64,000 nucleotides of DNA from Pseudomonas paralcaligenes (GCF_019655855.1 NZ_BPFX01000015.1:3043-67042); one strand, 5' to 3'. Counted from the stretch's first letter, positions 15,270 to 24,607 are shown. Made by a program: numbers and translations. The notes: generated by a model not told the origin, from the sequence alone.

Positions 15270-17714
15270 ATGAGTCAGGAGACCGGCGCCGGTGCGGCGC
15301 CCATCACTTCGCAACTGCTACGGCTGGTCTGGCCGTTCGTGGCGGTAGTGCTGCTGCAGGCGCTGCTGGCCTGCGGCAGCCTCTACCTGCACTCGGCGAT
15401 GCGCAGCTACGTGGCCGGCGAGAGCCTGTGGTCCAAGGGCCTCAAGGACGGCATCTACTACCTGGGCCTGTACGCCAGTACCGGTGACGCCGAGTACCTG
15501 GCCGGCTACCGCGCGGCCATCGCCGTGCCACTCGGCGACCATGCCTTCCGCGTCGCCCTGGACCGCCCCGACCCGGACCTGGCGGCGGCCCGCGCCGGCA
15601 TCCTGCAGGGCAGGAACCACCCGGACGACATCGCGGCGATGACCTGGCTGTTCCGCTACTTCCGCGACTACGGCTACATGCGCCGGGCCGTCGAGCAGTG
15701 GAAGGTGGGCGACGAGTACGTGCTGCGTCTCACCGCGCTGGCCGACGAGGTGGTGGCGGTGCGCCGGCGCGGCCAGCCCGACGCGGTGCAGGTGCTCGAC
15801 TGGCGCACCCGCATCGAGGCGATCAACCGCGGCGCCACCCCGGCGGCAGAAGCCTTCTCGCGGATTCTCGGCGAGGCCTCGCGCGCGGTGGTGGTGGCGC
15901 TGCTGCTGGCCAACCTGCTCACCGGCACGCTGCTGATCAGCCTGGCCCTGCTGCGCACGCGTCGCCTGCTGATCCTGCGCGAGGAGGCCGACCGCGCCCT
16001 GGAGGCGGTCAAGCAGCGCGCGCAGACCATCCTCGCCTCCATCGGCGACGCGGTGATCAGCCTCGACCGCGACGGCCGCATCGCCTACATGAACGCCGCC
16101 GCCGAGCAGCTCACCGGCTGCGCCGTGGGTGAGGCCGAGGGATCTCCGTTCGAACGGCTGTTCTCCATCGTCGACGAGCACGCGGTGCCGGGCGAGCGCA
16201 CGCCGCTGCAGCGCATCCTCGCCGGCGAGCCGGCGGCGGACGGCGACTTCGCCAAGCTGATGGTGCGCCCGGACGGCAGCAAGGTGGCGGTCAACCTGGT
16301 CGGCGCGCCGATCCGCGAGCGGGGCCTGGTCAGCGGCATGGTGATGGTGCTGCACGACATGACCCGCGAGCGCCAGTTCGTCGCCAGCCTCTCCTGGCAG
16401 GCCAGTCACGATGCGTTGACCGGCCTGGCCAACCGCCGCGAGTTCGAATACCGCCTGGCCCAGCTGCTGGCGCGCATGCTGCGCCAGCCGGGGCGCCACG
16501 CGCTGATGTTCATCGATCTGGACCAGTTCAAGCTGGTCAACGACACCTGCGGCCACGCCGCCGGCGACGAACTGCTGCGCCAGGTCTGCCAGCAGCTGCA
16601 GCAGCACCTGCGCGAGGGCGACACCCTGGCGCGCCTGGGCGGCGACGAGTTCGGCGTGATCCTCGAGAACTGCCCGCCGGACGCCGCCCTGCGGGTCGCC
16701 GAGTCGCTACGCCGGGCGGTGCAGGACCTGCGCTTCGCCTGGGGCGGGCGGCCGTTCTCGGTCAGCGCCAGCATCGGCCTGGTGCAGGTGCCGCCGGGGC
16801 AGACCAGCCTGGCGGAACTGCTGCGCACCGCCGACGTGGCCTGCTATGCGGCCAAGGAGCGCGGTCGCAACCGGGTGTACGCCTCGCAGCCGGACGACTC
16901 CGAGCTGTCCCTGCGGGTCGGCGAGATGAGCTGGGTGCAGCGCATCCACGCGGCGCTGGCCGAGCAGCGCTTCCGCCTGTTCGGCCAGCCGATCGTGCCG
17001 CTGCAGGGCGGCGGGCACGGCGGTCATATGGAAATCCTCCTGCGCCTGCAGGACGAGGAGGGCGCGCTGGTCAGCCCGGCGGCGTTCATCCCGGCGGCCG
17101 AGCGCTACGGGCTGATGCCGCAGATCGACCGCTGGGTGGTGGCCGGCACCCTGGAGGCGATGGCGCGCTTCCACGCCGAGCACCCGCAGGCGCCGCTGCT
17201 GCACTGCGCCATCAACCTGTCCGGCGCCAGCATCGGCGACCACGAATTCCTCGCCTTCATCCGCGACTGCCTGGCCAGCCAGCCGGTGGCGCCGGAGAGC
17301 ATCTGCTTCGAGATCACCGAGACCGCCGCCATCGCCAACCTGGCGGACGCCACCCACTTCATCGACGAACTGAAAGCGCTGGGCTGCCGCTTCTCGCTGG
17401 ACGACTTCTGCGCCGGCATGTCCTCGTTCATGTACCTGCGCCACCTGCCGGTGGACTACCTGAAGATCGACGGCAGCTTCGTGCGCAACCTGCTGGACGA
17501 CCCCATCGACCGGGCCATGGTGGAGATGATCAACCAGATCGGCCACGTCATGGGCAAACGCACCATCGCCGAGTTCGTCGAGAACGGCGAAGTGCTCGAA
17601 GCCCTGCGTGCCATGGGCCTGGACTACGCCCAGGGTTACCACATCGGCAAGCCGCAGCCGCTCGGCGAACTGCTGGCCTCGGCCTGGCCGCTGCCCGGAC
17701 TGGCAGCCGTCTGA
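15270..17714 (+). CDS. Membrane PAS-GGDEF-EAL c-di-GMP signalling protein
   Basis: 814 residues. Two membrane helices (about 18-40 and 208-230) enclose a periplasmic sensor region. A PAS domain occupies about 246-370 (AQTILASIGDAVISLDRDGRIAYMNAAAE is its start region). GGDEF is intact at about 456 (RLGGDEFGVI) with an upstream inhibitory site RxxD (REGD). The EAL domain starts near 586 as MEILLRLQ, so the signature reads EIL. The other EAL residues are present: AINLSG, CFEITET, SLDDFCAG, DYLKIDG, AEFVENG and YAQGY. Both synthesis and hydrolysis of c-di-GMP are therefore possible. The start at 15270 has AGGAG upstream, with a GC-rich hairpin beside it. It is monocistronic and divergent from the lipase-like gene. 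Confidence 0.9.
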   Translation: MSQETGAGAAPITSQLLRLVWPFVAVVLLQALLACGSLYLHSAMRSYVAGESLWSKGLKDGIYYLGLYASTGDAEYLAGYRAAIAVPLGDHAFRVALDRPDPDLAAARAGILQGRNHPDDIAAMTWLFRYFRDYGYMRRAVEQWKVGDEYVLRLTALADEVVAVRRRGQPDAVQVLDWRTRIEAINRGATPAAEAFSRILGEASRAVVVALLLANLLTGTLLISLALLRTRRLLILREEADRALEAVKQRAQTILASIGDAVISLDRDGRIAYMNAAAEQLTGCAVGEAEGSPFERLFSIVDEHAVPGERTPLQRILAGEPAADGDFAKLMVRPDGSKVAVNLVGAPIRERGLVSGMVMVLHDMTRERQFVASLSWQASHDALTGLANRREFEYRLAQLLARMLRQPGRHALMFIDLDQFKLVNDTCGHAAGDELLRQVCQQLQQHLREGDTLARLGGDEFGVILENCPPDAALRVAESLRRAVQDLRFAWGGRPFSVSASIGLVQVPPGQTSLAELLRTADVACYAAKERGRNRVYASQPDDSELSLRVGEMSWVQRIHAALAEQRFRLFGQPIVPLQGGGHGGHMEILLRLQDEEGALVSPAAFIPAAERYGLMPQIDRWVVAGTLEAMARFHAEHPQAPLLHCAINLSGASIGDHEFLAFIRDCLASQPVAPESICFEITETAAIANLADATHFIDELKALGCRFSLDDFCAGMSSFMYLRHLPVDYLKIDGSFVRNLLDDPIDRAMVEMINQIGHVMGKRTIAEFVENGEVLEALRAMGLDYAQGYHIGKPQPLGELLASAWPLPGLAAV

Positions 17715-17937
17715 ACCGCCATGGCAAGAAATCGTTACGGGGTGGCGGGCGTGGGTGCCGCTGTTCCACCCGGCCTGTGGGGTGTAAGGAAAACTTGCCG
17801 CGCGGAGCGGCGGGAGCGGGCGTCCAGGCCTTGCGGGCACCTTGTCCGGGCCCGGCCCAGGGGTTGTGATGAGGGCAGTCCAACGCGCCGCCGACCGAGG
17901 CGGGCGCTTGCCCCACAACAACAATCAAGGAGGCCGG

Positions 17938-19023
17938 ATGAACGCCGTGGCCAAGATCGAACAGCACAACCCCATCGGAACCGACGGTTTCGAATTCGTC
18001 GAATTCACCGCGCCCAACGCCGAGGGCATCGAGCAGCTGCGCCAGCTGTTCACCGCCATGGGCTTCACCGAAACGGCCAGGCACCGCTCCAAGCAGGTGT
18101 GGCTGTTCCAGCAGAACGACATCAACTTCGTCCTCAACGGCAGCCCCACCGGCCACGTCCGCGCCTTCGGCGAGAAGCACGGGCCGAGCGCCTGCGCCAT
18201 GGCCTTCCGGGTGAAGAACGCGGCCCAGGCCGCCGCCTACGTGAAAGAGCAGGGCGCCACCCTGGTCGGCAGCCACGCCAACTTCGGCGAGCTGAACATC
18301 CCCTGCGTGGAAGGCATCGGCGGCTCGCTGCTGTACCTGGTCGACCGCTACGGCGACAAGACCATCTACGACGTGGACTTCGAGTACATCGAGGGCCGCA
18401 AGCCGGGCGACAACGCCGTCGGCCTGCAGCAGATCGACCACCTGACCCATAACGTTAAGCGCGGGCAGATGGACGTCTGGTCCGGCTTCTACGAGCGCAT
18501 CGCCAACTTCCGCGAGATTCGCTACTTCGACATCGAGGGCAAGCTCACCGGCCTGTTCTCCCGCGCCATGACCGCGCCGTGCGGCAAGATCCGCATCCCG
18601 ATCAACGAGTCGGCCGACGACAAGTCGCAGATCGAGGAATTCATCCGCGAATACCACGGCGAGGGCATCCAGCACATCGCCATGAGCACCGACGACATCT
18701 ACGAGACGGTGCGTCAGTTGCGCGCCAACGGCGTGGACTTCATGACCACCCCGGACACCTACTACGAGAAGGTCGACCAGCGCGTGGCCGGCCACGGCGA
18801 GCCGCTGGCCCAGCTGCGCGAGCTGAACCTGCTGATCGACGGCGCCCCCGGCGACGACGGCATCCTGCTGCAGATCTTCACCAACACGGTGATCGGCCCG
18901 ATCTTCTTCGAGATCATCCAGCGCAAGGGCAACCAGGGCTTCGGCGAAGGCAACTTCAAGGCGCTGTTCGAATCCATCGAGGAAGACCAGCTGCGCCGCG
19001 GCGTGATCAAGGCCGACGAATGA
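17938..19023 (+). CDS. hpd: 4-hydroxyphenylpyruvate dioxygenase
   Basis: 361 residues; the start at 17938 has a strong AAGGAGG box. It converts 4-hydroxyphenylpyruvate to homogentisate with Fe(II) and O2 in tyrosine breakdown. The two-domain vicinal-oxygen-chelate fold is clear, with iron ligands in IDHLTHNV (His), GIQHIAMS (His) and GPIFFEIIQR (Glu), and the C-terminal helix segment KGNQGFGEGNFKALFESIE. The length matches bacterial Hpd. It is the first of four same-strand genes (hpd, hmgA, a fumarylacetoacetate hydrolase, maiA) forming the homogentisate pathway. The 223 bp upstream are GC-rich; a TGTAAGGAAAACTTG stretch near 17779 might be a weak PhhR-like half-site, but I would not rely on it. 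Confidence 0.96.
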   Translation: MNAVAKIEQHNPIGTDGFEFVEFTAPNAEGIEQLRQLFTAMGFTETARHRSKQVWLFQQNDINFVLNGSPTGHVRAFGEKHGPSACAMAFRVKNAAQAAAYVKEQGATLVGSHANFGELNIPCVEGIGGSLLYLVDRYGDKTIYDVDFEYIEGRKPGDNAVGLQQIDHLTHNVKRGQMDVWSGFYERIANFREIRYFDIEGKLTGLFSRAMTAPCGKIRIPINESADDKSQIEEFIREYHGEGIQHIAMSTDDIYETVRQLRANGVDFMTTPDTYYEKVDQRVAGHGEPLAQLRELNLLIDGAPGDDGILLQIFTNTVIGPIFFEIIQRKGNQGFGEGNFKALFESIEEDQLRRGVIKADE

Positions 19024-19123
19024 TGAGCACTGTCCGTAGGGTGCGCTGTGCGCACCGGCAATTCCTCGTTACGTGGTGCGCACGGCCTGGGCGGCCCTGC
19101 GACACCCTGCAGGGAGCCTGCCC

Positions 19124-20263
19124 ATGAGCCGCAAATGGATCAGCTTCCCCCTGCGCGAGGGCGAGCACTCGCGCCAGGCCCACTGCGATTTCCCCGAAGG
19201 CACCTACGAGCGTGAAATGGGCCGCGAGGGCTTCTTCGGCCCGGTGACCCACCTGCACCACAAGCACCCGCCCACCGGCTGGATCGATTGGGAAGGGCCG
19301 CTGCGCCCGCACGCCTTCGACTTCAACAAGATTTCCAGCGAGCGCGACTGCCCGCTGGAGGCGCCGCTGACCCTGCACAACGCCGACGTCAAGCTGCGCG
19401 TGTGGAAGACCCACGGCGCCATGCGCCACCTGGTGCGCAACGGCGACGGTGACGAGCTGCTGTTCGTCCACGACGGGGCGGGGCACTTCTATTGCGACTT
19501 CGGCCACCTGGAATACCGCGACGGCGACTACCTGGTGATCCCGCGTGGCACCGCCTGGCGCATCGAACCGAGCGCGCCCAGCCACTTCCTGCTGATCGAG
19601 AACACCGACGGCGCCTACCAACTGCCGGACAAGGGCCTGCTCGGCCCGCAGGCGATCTTCGACCCGGCGGTGCTCGACCACCCGCGCCTCGACGACGCCT
19701 TCAAGGCCCAGCAGGACGAAAGCACCTGGCAGATCCGCATCAAGCGGTGCAACCAGATCAGCACAGTGACCTACCCGTTCAACCCGCTGGACGCGGTGGG
19801 CTGGCACGGCGACAACACCGTGGTGCGCCTGAACTGGCGCGACATCCGCCCGCTGATGAGCCACCGCTACCACCTGCCGCCATCGGCCCACACCACCTTC
19901 GTCGCCAACGGCTTCGTGGTCTGCACCTTCACGCCGCGGCCGGTGGAGTCCGATCCGGGTGCGCTCAAGGTGCCGTTCTTCCACAACAACGACGACTACG
20001 ACGAAGTGCTGTTCTACCACCGGGGCAACTTCTTCAGCCGCGACAACATCGAGGCCGGCATGGTCACGCTGCACCCCTGCGGCTTCCCCCACGGCCCGCA
20101 CCCCAAGGCGCTGAAGAAGGCCCAGGAGGACCCGGCCACCTTCGCCGAGGAAGTGGCGGTGATGATTGACACCCGCCGTGCCCTGGAAGTGGCCGAAGCC
20201 GCCGCCGCGGTGGACGTCCCCGAATATGTGAACTCCTGGCGTGCGCCGGGCACACAGAGTTAG
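19124..20263 (+). CDS. hmgA: Homogentisate 1,2-dioxygenase (short form)
   Basis: 379 residues from the ATG at 19124, with AGGGAG upstream. It opens the homogentisate ring to maleylacetoacetate. Family blocks are visible: FNPLDAVGWHGD, RDIRPLMSHRYHLPPSAH, FFHNNDDYDEVLFYHRGNF (His and Glu iron ligands) and VTLHPCGFPHGPHPKAL (His ligand). It is about 50 residues shorter than the 430-residue HmgA of many Pseudomonas and of animals, mainly in the N-terminal barrel; a shorter branch of the family exists in other proteobacteria. One position reads CGFPHGP where the long enzymes have GGHSHGP. A 100-bp gap containing a GTAGGGTGCGC-type repeat separates it from hpd. Confidence 0.88.
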   Translation: MSRKWISFPLREGEHSRQAHCDFPEGTYEREMGREGFFGPVTHLHHKHPPTGWIDWEGPLRPHAFDFNKISSERDCPLEAPLTLHNADVKLRVWKTHGAMRHLVRNGDGDELLFVHDGAGHFYCDFGHLEYRDGDYLVIPRGTAWRIEPSAPSHFLLIENTDGAYQLPDKGLLGPQAIFDPAVLDHPRLDDAFKAQQDESTWQIRIKRCNQISTVTYPFNPLDAVGWHGDNTVVRLNWRDIRPLMSHRYHLPPSAHTTFVANGFVVCTFTPRPVESDPGALKVPFFHNNDDYDEVLFYHRGNFFSRDNIEAGMVTLHPCGFPHGPHPKALKKAQEDPATFAEEVAVMIDTRRALEVAEAAAAVDVPEYVNSWRAPGTQS

Positions 20264-20420
20264 GACATACACCGATAGCTCCCTCTCCCTCCGGGAGAGG
20301 GTTGGGGCGGCCCGCGTAGGGTGAGGGTGCTACAGGCAGCTCGGAGCTACCTGGGAACCCCTCTTCCCCTGGCTCCTCTCCCAATAGGAGAGGGGAGAAC
20401 CAACCAATTCGAGGTAACTC
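20264..20420. repeat. Intergenic element with two CTCTCCC/GGGAGAG hairpins
   Basis: CCCTCTCCC-TCC-GGGAGAGGG lies at 20281-20301, and a second hairpin CCTCTCC-CAATA-GGAGAGG at 20375-20393. The same architecture recurs at 36966-37067 downstream of the indolepyruvate oxidoreductase gene, so this is a dispersed element. It may also slow transcription between hmgA and the next gene. Confidence 0.6.
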
Positions 20421-21404
20421 ATGAAACTCGCATCACTGAACCTGGGCCGCGACGGCGAACTGGTGGTCGTTTCCCGCGACCTGTCCCGCGCCGTCAAGGT
20501 GCCGCAGATCGCCGCCACCCTGCAGGCCGCGCTGGACGACTGGGAGGTCAAGCGCCCGCTGCTGGAGTCGGTGTATCAGCGCCTCAACGATGGGCTGATC
20601 GACGAGGCTTTTTTCTTCGACCAGGCCGACTGCCACAGCCCGTTGCCACGCGCCTACCACTGGGCCGACGGCAGCGCCTACGTCAACCACGTGGAACTGG
20701 TGCGCAAGGCGCGCGGCGCGGAAATGCCCGAGTCGTTCTGGCACGACCCGCTGATGTACCAGGGCGGGGCGGACAGCTTCATCCCGCCGCACGCCCCGAT
20801 CTGCCTGGCCGATGAGGCCTGGGGCATCGACCTGGAAGCGGAGATCGCGGTGATCACCGACGACGTGCCCATGGGCGCCACGGCGGCGGAAGCGGCCGGC
20901 CACATCCAGCTGCTGATGCTGGTCAACGACGTGTCCCTGCGCAACCTGATCCCGGGCGAACTGGCCAAGGGCTTCGGCTTCTACCAGAGCAAGCCGTCGT
21001 CGAGCTTCTCGCCGGTGGCGCTGACGCCGGACGAACTGGGCGAGGCGTGGAAGGACGGCAAGGTCCACCGTCCGCTGATCTCGCACATCAACGGCGCGCT
21101 GTTCGGCCGCCCGGATGCCGGTGTGGATATGACCTTCAACTTCCCCACCCTGGTGGCCCACGCCGCCAGGACCCGCCCGCTGGGCGCCGGCACCATCATC
21201 GGCTCGGGCACGGTATCCAACTACGACCGCAGCGCCGGCTCCTCCTGCCTGGCGGAAAAGCGCATGCTGGAAATCGTCGAGCACGGCGAGGCCAGGACCC
21301 CGTTTCTCAAGTTCGGCGACCGGGTGCGCATCGAAATGCTCGACGCCGCCGGCCAGAGCCTGTTCGGCGCCATCGACCAGGTGGTGGAGCGGTATGAGCA
21401 GTGA
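20421..21404 (+). CDS. Fumarylacetoacetate hydrolase family protein (short form)
   Basis: 327 residues. It should split fumarylacetoacetate into fumarate and acetoacetate, the last step of homogentisate breakdown. FAH-fold motifs are present: IDLEAEIAVITDDVP with the metal-binding acidic pair, VNDVSLRNLIPGE, GTIIGSGTVSN, and the C-terminal FLKFGDRVRIEMLD. An N-terminal domain of about 75 residues precedes the core (MKLASLNLGRDGELVVVSRD). This is the bacterial 330-residue type, different in architecture from the 448-residue fumarylacetoacetase encoded 1 kb further on. Its last 11 bases overlap the maiA start, so the two are coupled. Position in the hpd-hmgA-maiA operon supports the role. Confidence 0.9.
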   Translation: MKLASLNLGRDGELVVVSRDLSRAVKVPQIAATLQAALDDWEVKRPLLESVYQRLNDGLIDEAFFFDQADCHSPLPRAYHWADGSAYVNHVELVRKARGAEMPESFWHDPLMYQGGADSFIPPHAPICLADEAWGIDLEAEIAVITDDVPMGATAAEAAGHIQLLMLVNDVSLRNLIPGELAKGFGFYQSKPSSSFSPVALTPDELGEAWKDGKVHRPLISHINGALFGRPDAGVDMTFNFPTLVAHAARTRPLGAGTIIGSGTVSNYDRSAGSSCLAEKRMLEIVEHGEARTPFLKFGDRVRIEMLDAAGQSLFGAIDQVVERYEQ

Positions 21405-22056
21405 GCTGACGCTCTACTCCTACTGGCGCTCCAGCGCCGCCTACCGGGTGCGCATCGCCCTGGGCCTCAAGGGCCTGGCCTATCGCCAGGTGCCGGTGCA
21501 CCTGGTCAAGGACGGCGGCCAGCAACACGCCGACGAATACCGAGCGCTCAACCCGCAGGAGCTGGTGCCGCTGCTGGTGGACGACGCCAACGGCGGGGTG
21601 CGCATCGCCCAGTCGCTGGCCATCCTCGAATACCTGGACGAAGTCTTCCCGGTCCCGTCCCTGCTGCCGGCCGACCCGGCCCAGCGCGCCCAGGTGCGCG
21701 CCCTGGCCCTGCACATCGCCTGCGATATTCATCCGTTGAACAACCTACGGGTGCTGCAGTACCTCAGTGCTGAGTTGGGTGCTTCGGATGAGGCGAAGAA
21801 TGTCTGGTATCGGCATTGGGTGGAGAAGGGGTTGGCGGCGGTGGAAGAAGGGCTGGCTGTTCTCAAAGGTGGCCTGTCGCTGGGCAACCGGCCGGGCTAT
21901 CTGGAAGCTTGCGTGATTCCGCAGCTGTACAACGCGCGGCGTTTCTCCTGCGATCTGCAGGGCCTGCCGCGGCTGCTGGAGATGGAGGGGCGCTGCCTGG
22001 CGCTGGATGCCTTCAAGGCTGCAGCGCCAGAGGCGCAGTCTGATGCGGTACTTTGA
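21394..22056 (+). CDS. maiA: Maleylacetoacetate isomerase (zeta-class GST)
   Basis: 220 residues; the start at 21394 has GGAG a few bases upstream and overlaps the hydrolase gene by 11 bp. It isomerises maleylacetoacetate to fumarylacetoacetate using glutathione. The zeta-class signature LYSYWRSSAAYRVRIALGLKG includes the catalytic serine region, followed by NPQELVPLL, IAQSLAILEYLDE, and CDIHPLNNLRVLQYL in the helical domain. Codon use changes part-way: up to about 21720 nearly all codons end in G or C, while from about 21724 T/A-ending codons (GAT ATT CAT, CTA, GCT TCG GAT) become frequent, matching the adjacent low-GC island. The protein is full length. A strong terminator follows at 22071. 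Confidence 0.94.
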   Translation: MSSELTLYSYWRSSAAYRVRIALGLKGLAYRQVPVHLVKDGGQQHADEYRALNPQELVPLLVDDANGGVRIAQSLAILEYLDEVFPVPSLLPADPAQRAQVRALALHIACDIHPLNNLRVLQYLSAELGASDEAKNVWYRHWVEKGLAAVEEGLAVLKGGLSLGNRPGYLEACVIPQLYNARRFSCDLQGLPRLLEMEGRCLALDAFKAAAPEAQSDAVL

Positions 22057-22070
22057 GGTTTCGTACAGCA

Positions 22071-22097
22071 AAATGCCCGGCAAGGCCGGGCATTTTT
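22071..22097 (+). terminator. Rho-independent terminator after maiA
   Basis: AAATGCCCGGC-AAG-GCCGGGCATTT with a trailing T-run (ATTTTTG). An 11-bp perfect stem begins 15 bases after the maiA stop. It should end the hpd operon just before the island. Confidence 0.92.
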
Positions 22098-22133
22098 GTT
22101 TGGGTGCTCGCTATGAGATGACAGGCAGAGAGC

Positions 22134-22317
22134 GGCCGATTCTGTTGAAAAAGTCGGTTTCTGAGAGAGCTGCTTTTCGGCAGCTCAAAATCGCTCAATT
22201 TTGACGTTGCTACGTAAAAAACCAAGGCAGTTCCGACTTCTGAGCGAACCAGATTTCAACGTCGACCACGCTCTTTCGTAAGCAAAATCGCGGCGGGACT
22301 TTTTAACGGAATCGGCC
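22134..22317. mobile_element. MITE-like element, left copy
   Basis: A 184-bp AT-richer non-coding segment has imperfect terminal inverted repeats: left GGCCGATTCTGTTGAAAAA, right the complement of GGCCGATTCCGTTAAAAA. Inside is a hairpin (AGCTGCTTTTCGGCAGCT) and the sequence CGTTGCTACGT. A diverged copy in the same orientation lies at 32559-32746. There is no transposase, so this is a non-autonomous element or the footprint of one. No clear target-site duplication was found. With the flanks (22057-22364) this accounts for the 308 bp between maiA and the next stop codon; nothing else is visible there. Confidence 0.75.
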
Positions 22318-22364
22318 AGAAGTGGACATTCCTGAGTTAGCCCGGCGCTGGTATCGGCTTCGAC

Positions 22365-23711
22365 TCAGCGCTTGTTGCTATCGCTGATATATCCACGCGC
22401 TGGCAGCACCGTCCCCCGGCTTTCGCCGAAGCCGATGCGTGCTGCACCGGGCCGCTCGCACCAGCCTCGAAGCAGTACCGTGTCGCCGTCGGCCAGGAAG
22501 CCACGCTGCTCGCCAGCCCCCACGTCCACCGGCCTCGCGCCCGCGTGGGCCAGTTCGATCAGCGCCCCGGCTTCGCCCGGCCCCGGTCCGGAAATGGTGC
22601 CGCTGCCCAGCAGGTCGCCGGGCTTCAGGGCACAGCCGCCCACGGTGTGGTGCGTCACCATCTGTGCCACGCTCCAATACTGATGACTGAAGCTAGTACC
22701 TGACAGGTGCGACGGGCCGCGTCCTTCGCGGCGAGCGCGTTCACTGTGCAGCCACACCTCCAACTGGATGTCGATGGCGCCCGCCGCGCGGTTAGAGGGT
22801 GCGTCAAGATACTCCAGCGGTTGCGGGTCGGAGGCTGGGCGCTGCCAGGCGCAGCGATACGGCGCCAGCGCTTCCAGCGTCACTATCCAGGGCGAGATAG
22901 TGGTGGCGAAGTTCTTCGCAAGGAAGGGGCCCAGCGGCGCCATTTCCCAGGCCTGGATGTCGCGCGCCGACCAGTCGTTGAGCAGGCAAATGCCGAAGAT
23001 ATGACTTTCCGCCTCGTCCAGGGTGATGGGTTCGCCCTCCACGTTGCCCTGGCCGATCCAGATGCCTACCTCCAGTTCGTAGTCCATGTACGCGCAGGCC
23101 TGGTGCACCGGAGCTTGTGCACCCGGCAGCAGCACCTGGCCCATGGGGCGGCGGAACTGCTGCCCACTCACGCCGACCGTGGACACGCGGCCATGGTAGG
23201 CAATGGGCATCCAGCGGAAGTTGGGTGACACGTCGCTATCTGGCCGCATCAGGCGTGTGCAATTCACCGCGTGATCCAAGGAGGTGTAGAAATCGGTGTA
23301 GTCGCCAATGTGGGCGGGCACCGCGTATTCCACCTCGCTTTGTGGTGCCAGGCAGGCGCGCATTGCTACGGCCTGTGCCGCGCCTTCCTGTAACAGCGCG
23401 AACAGCGCATGTCGCAGCGCCCGCCAGGCGGCAGGCCCTAGTGCGAAGAAGTCGTTGAGTGCGGGCTGGGCAGCGGCGCGGGCCGCTTGCAGCGCTATGC
23501 CTTCGAGCAGCGATCCGCTGGAAAGGGCTGCCAGGTCGATGACCTGATCACCAATTGCCACTCCGCCGCGAAAGGCTTCCTGGGTGCCGCTTCGGCGGAA
23601 CACTGCAAAAGGCAGGTTCTGGATCGGGAAATCTGTGCTCGGTGCATTGGCCGACTCGAGCCAGCTCCGGGCGTTGACGTCATGGGTATGGTTCAGTTCC
23701 ATGATGCTCAT
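22365..23711 (-). CDS. fahA: Fumarylacetoacetase (long, eukaryotic-like type)
   Basis: 448 residues from the ATG at 23711 (MSIMELNHTHDVNARSWLES), which overlaps the upstream stop as ATGA. The N-terminal FAA domain has DFPIQNLPFAVFRR and GVAIGDQVIDL. The catalytic part contains DYTDFYTSLDHAVNC, PIAYHGRVSTVGVSG, CAYMDYELEVGIWIG (metal-binding Glu pair), CLLNDWSARDIQAWE, FLAKNFATTISPWIV and GSGTISGPGPGE. This is the full-length fumarylacetoacetase architecture, giving fumarate and acetoacetate or acting on a close 2,4-dioxo acid. It is redundant with the short enzyme at 20421. It is last in a TetR-cyclase-fahA unit inside the island, so its true substrate may be an analogue from the island pathway. 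Confidence 0.9.
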   Translation of the reverse strand: MSIMELNHTHDVNARSWLESANAPSTDFPIQNLPFAVFRRSGTQEAFRGGVAIGDQVIDLAALSSGSLLEGIALQAARAAAQPALNDFFALGPAAWRALRHALFALLQEGAAQAVAMRACLAPQSEVEYAVPAHIGDYTDFYTSLDHAVNCTRLMRPDSDVSPNFRWMPIAYHGRVSTVGVSGQQFRRPMGQVLLPGAQAPVHQACAYMDYELEVGIWIGQGNVEGEPITLDEAESHIFGICLLNDWSARDIQAWEMAPLGPFLAKNFATTISPWIVTLEALAPYRCAWQRPASDPQPLEYLDAPSNRAAGAIDIQLEVWLHSERARREGRGPSHLSGTSFSHQYWSVAQMVTHHTVGGCALKPGDLLGSGTISGPGPGEAGALIELAHAGARPVDVGAGEQRGFLADGDTVLLRGWCERPGAARIGFGESRGTVLPARGYISDSNKR

Positions 23712-24517
23712 GCCACCGTTGCCTGCAATGCGTCGTCGAAGATGGCTACCGCACGGGTCCAGCCAGCGGATGCGCCACGGATCTTGTGTGGGAAGCAACT
23801 GATGAAGAAGCCGTCGGCTGGCAGGCTCTCCAGGTTGTGCAATTTCTCGATGTGGCAGTAGCCAATATCGCGCCCCGCCTTATGGCCTTCCCAGATCAGC
23901 GATGCGTCCTTGGTTTCGCCGTACTTGTGTGCGGTGTGCACGAAGGGCGCGTCCCAGCTCCAGGCGTCGGTGCCAGTCAATCGCACGCCGCGCTCCAGTA
24001 GGTACATGGTGGCTTCATAGCCCATGCCGCAGCCGGCGCTCACGTAGTCGCCTTTGCCGTAACGTGAACCGGCACGGGTGTTGACCACCACGATCTCCAG
24101 CGGTTTGAGTTCGTGGCCGATGCGTTGCAACTCGGCCTCGACGTCAGCTGCGGTAACTACATAGCCGTCGGCGAAGTGGCGGAAGTCCAGCTTTACGCCA
24201 GGCTGGAAGCACCACTCCAGCGGCACGTCGTGGATAGCAATGGCTGGTTTCTTGTCTCCCAGCGCTTTGTCCATGGTGGAGTGGAAGTGATACGGCGCAT
24301 CCAGGTGGGTGCCGTTGTGAGTGGAAAGTTGCACCAACTCCACCGCCCAGCCCTCGCCATCGGGTAGGTCCTCCTTCTTCAGACCGGGGAAGAATGGCGC
24401 GATCTGCTCGAAGGTATTCTCGTGTGTGAAGTACTCGATCTTCGGTGCGAAGGCCGGTGGATCGGAGAGAACGTCGTTTTCGAGAAAAATGGACAGGTCA
24501 ACGAATGTTCGAGGCAT
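23708..24517 (-). CDS. Cyclase family metal-dependent hydrolase (kynurenine formamidase-like)
   Basis: 269 residues, with AAAGGAG before the start. The family signature is LSTHNGTHLDAPYHFHSTM, the HxGTHxDxPxHF metal-binding motif of the cyclase/kynurenine formamidase group (PF04199), with DLSIFLENDVLSDPPAF at the start and TGTDAWSWDAPF late in the protein. Known members hydrolyse N-formylkynurenine, isatin or lactone-like substrates. No other kynurenine-pathway genes are nearby, so the substrate is open. It lies between the TetR gene (90 bp upstream) and the long fahA gene (4-bp overlap), suggesting that it supplies or processes a ring-cleavage intermediate for FahA. Confidence 0.88.
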   Translation of the reverse strand: MPRTFVDLSIFLENDVLSDPPAFAPKIEYFTHENTFEQIAPFFPGLKKEDLPDGEGWAVELVQLSTHNGTHLDAPYHFHSTMDKALGDKKPAIAIHDVPLEWCFQPGVKLDFRHFADGYVVTAADVEAELQRIGHELKPLEIVVVNTRAGSRYGKGDYVSAGCGMGYEATMYLLERGVRLTGTDAWSWDAPFVHTAHKYGETKDASLIWEGHKAGRDIGYCHIEKLHNLESLPADGFFISCFPHKIRGASAGWTRAVAIFDDALQATVA

Positions 24518-24607
24518 GGGGTTCTCCTTTCGTGGATCGGTGCATGCAAAACAAGGATCTCGCCTGCTGTCAGCTCAGCAGGCGGTCTGGCCACTTCTGG
24601 CGCTGCA

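Noticed and set aside
22007..22225. Short frames across the maiA end and the left MITE-like copy
   Set aside because: They cross the maiA stop, terminator and element, with no ribosome site or recognisable product.
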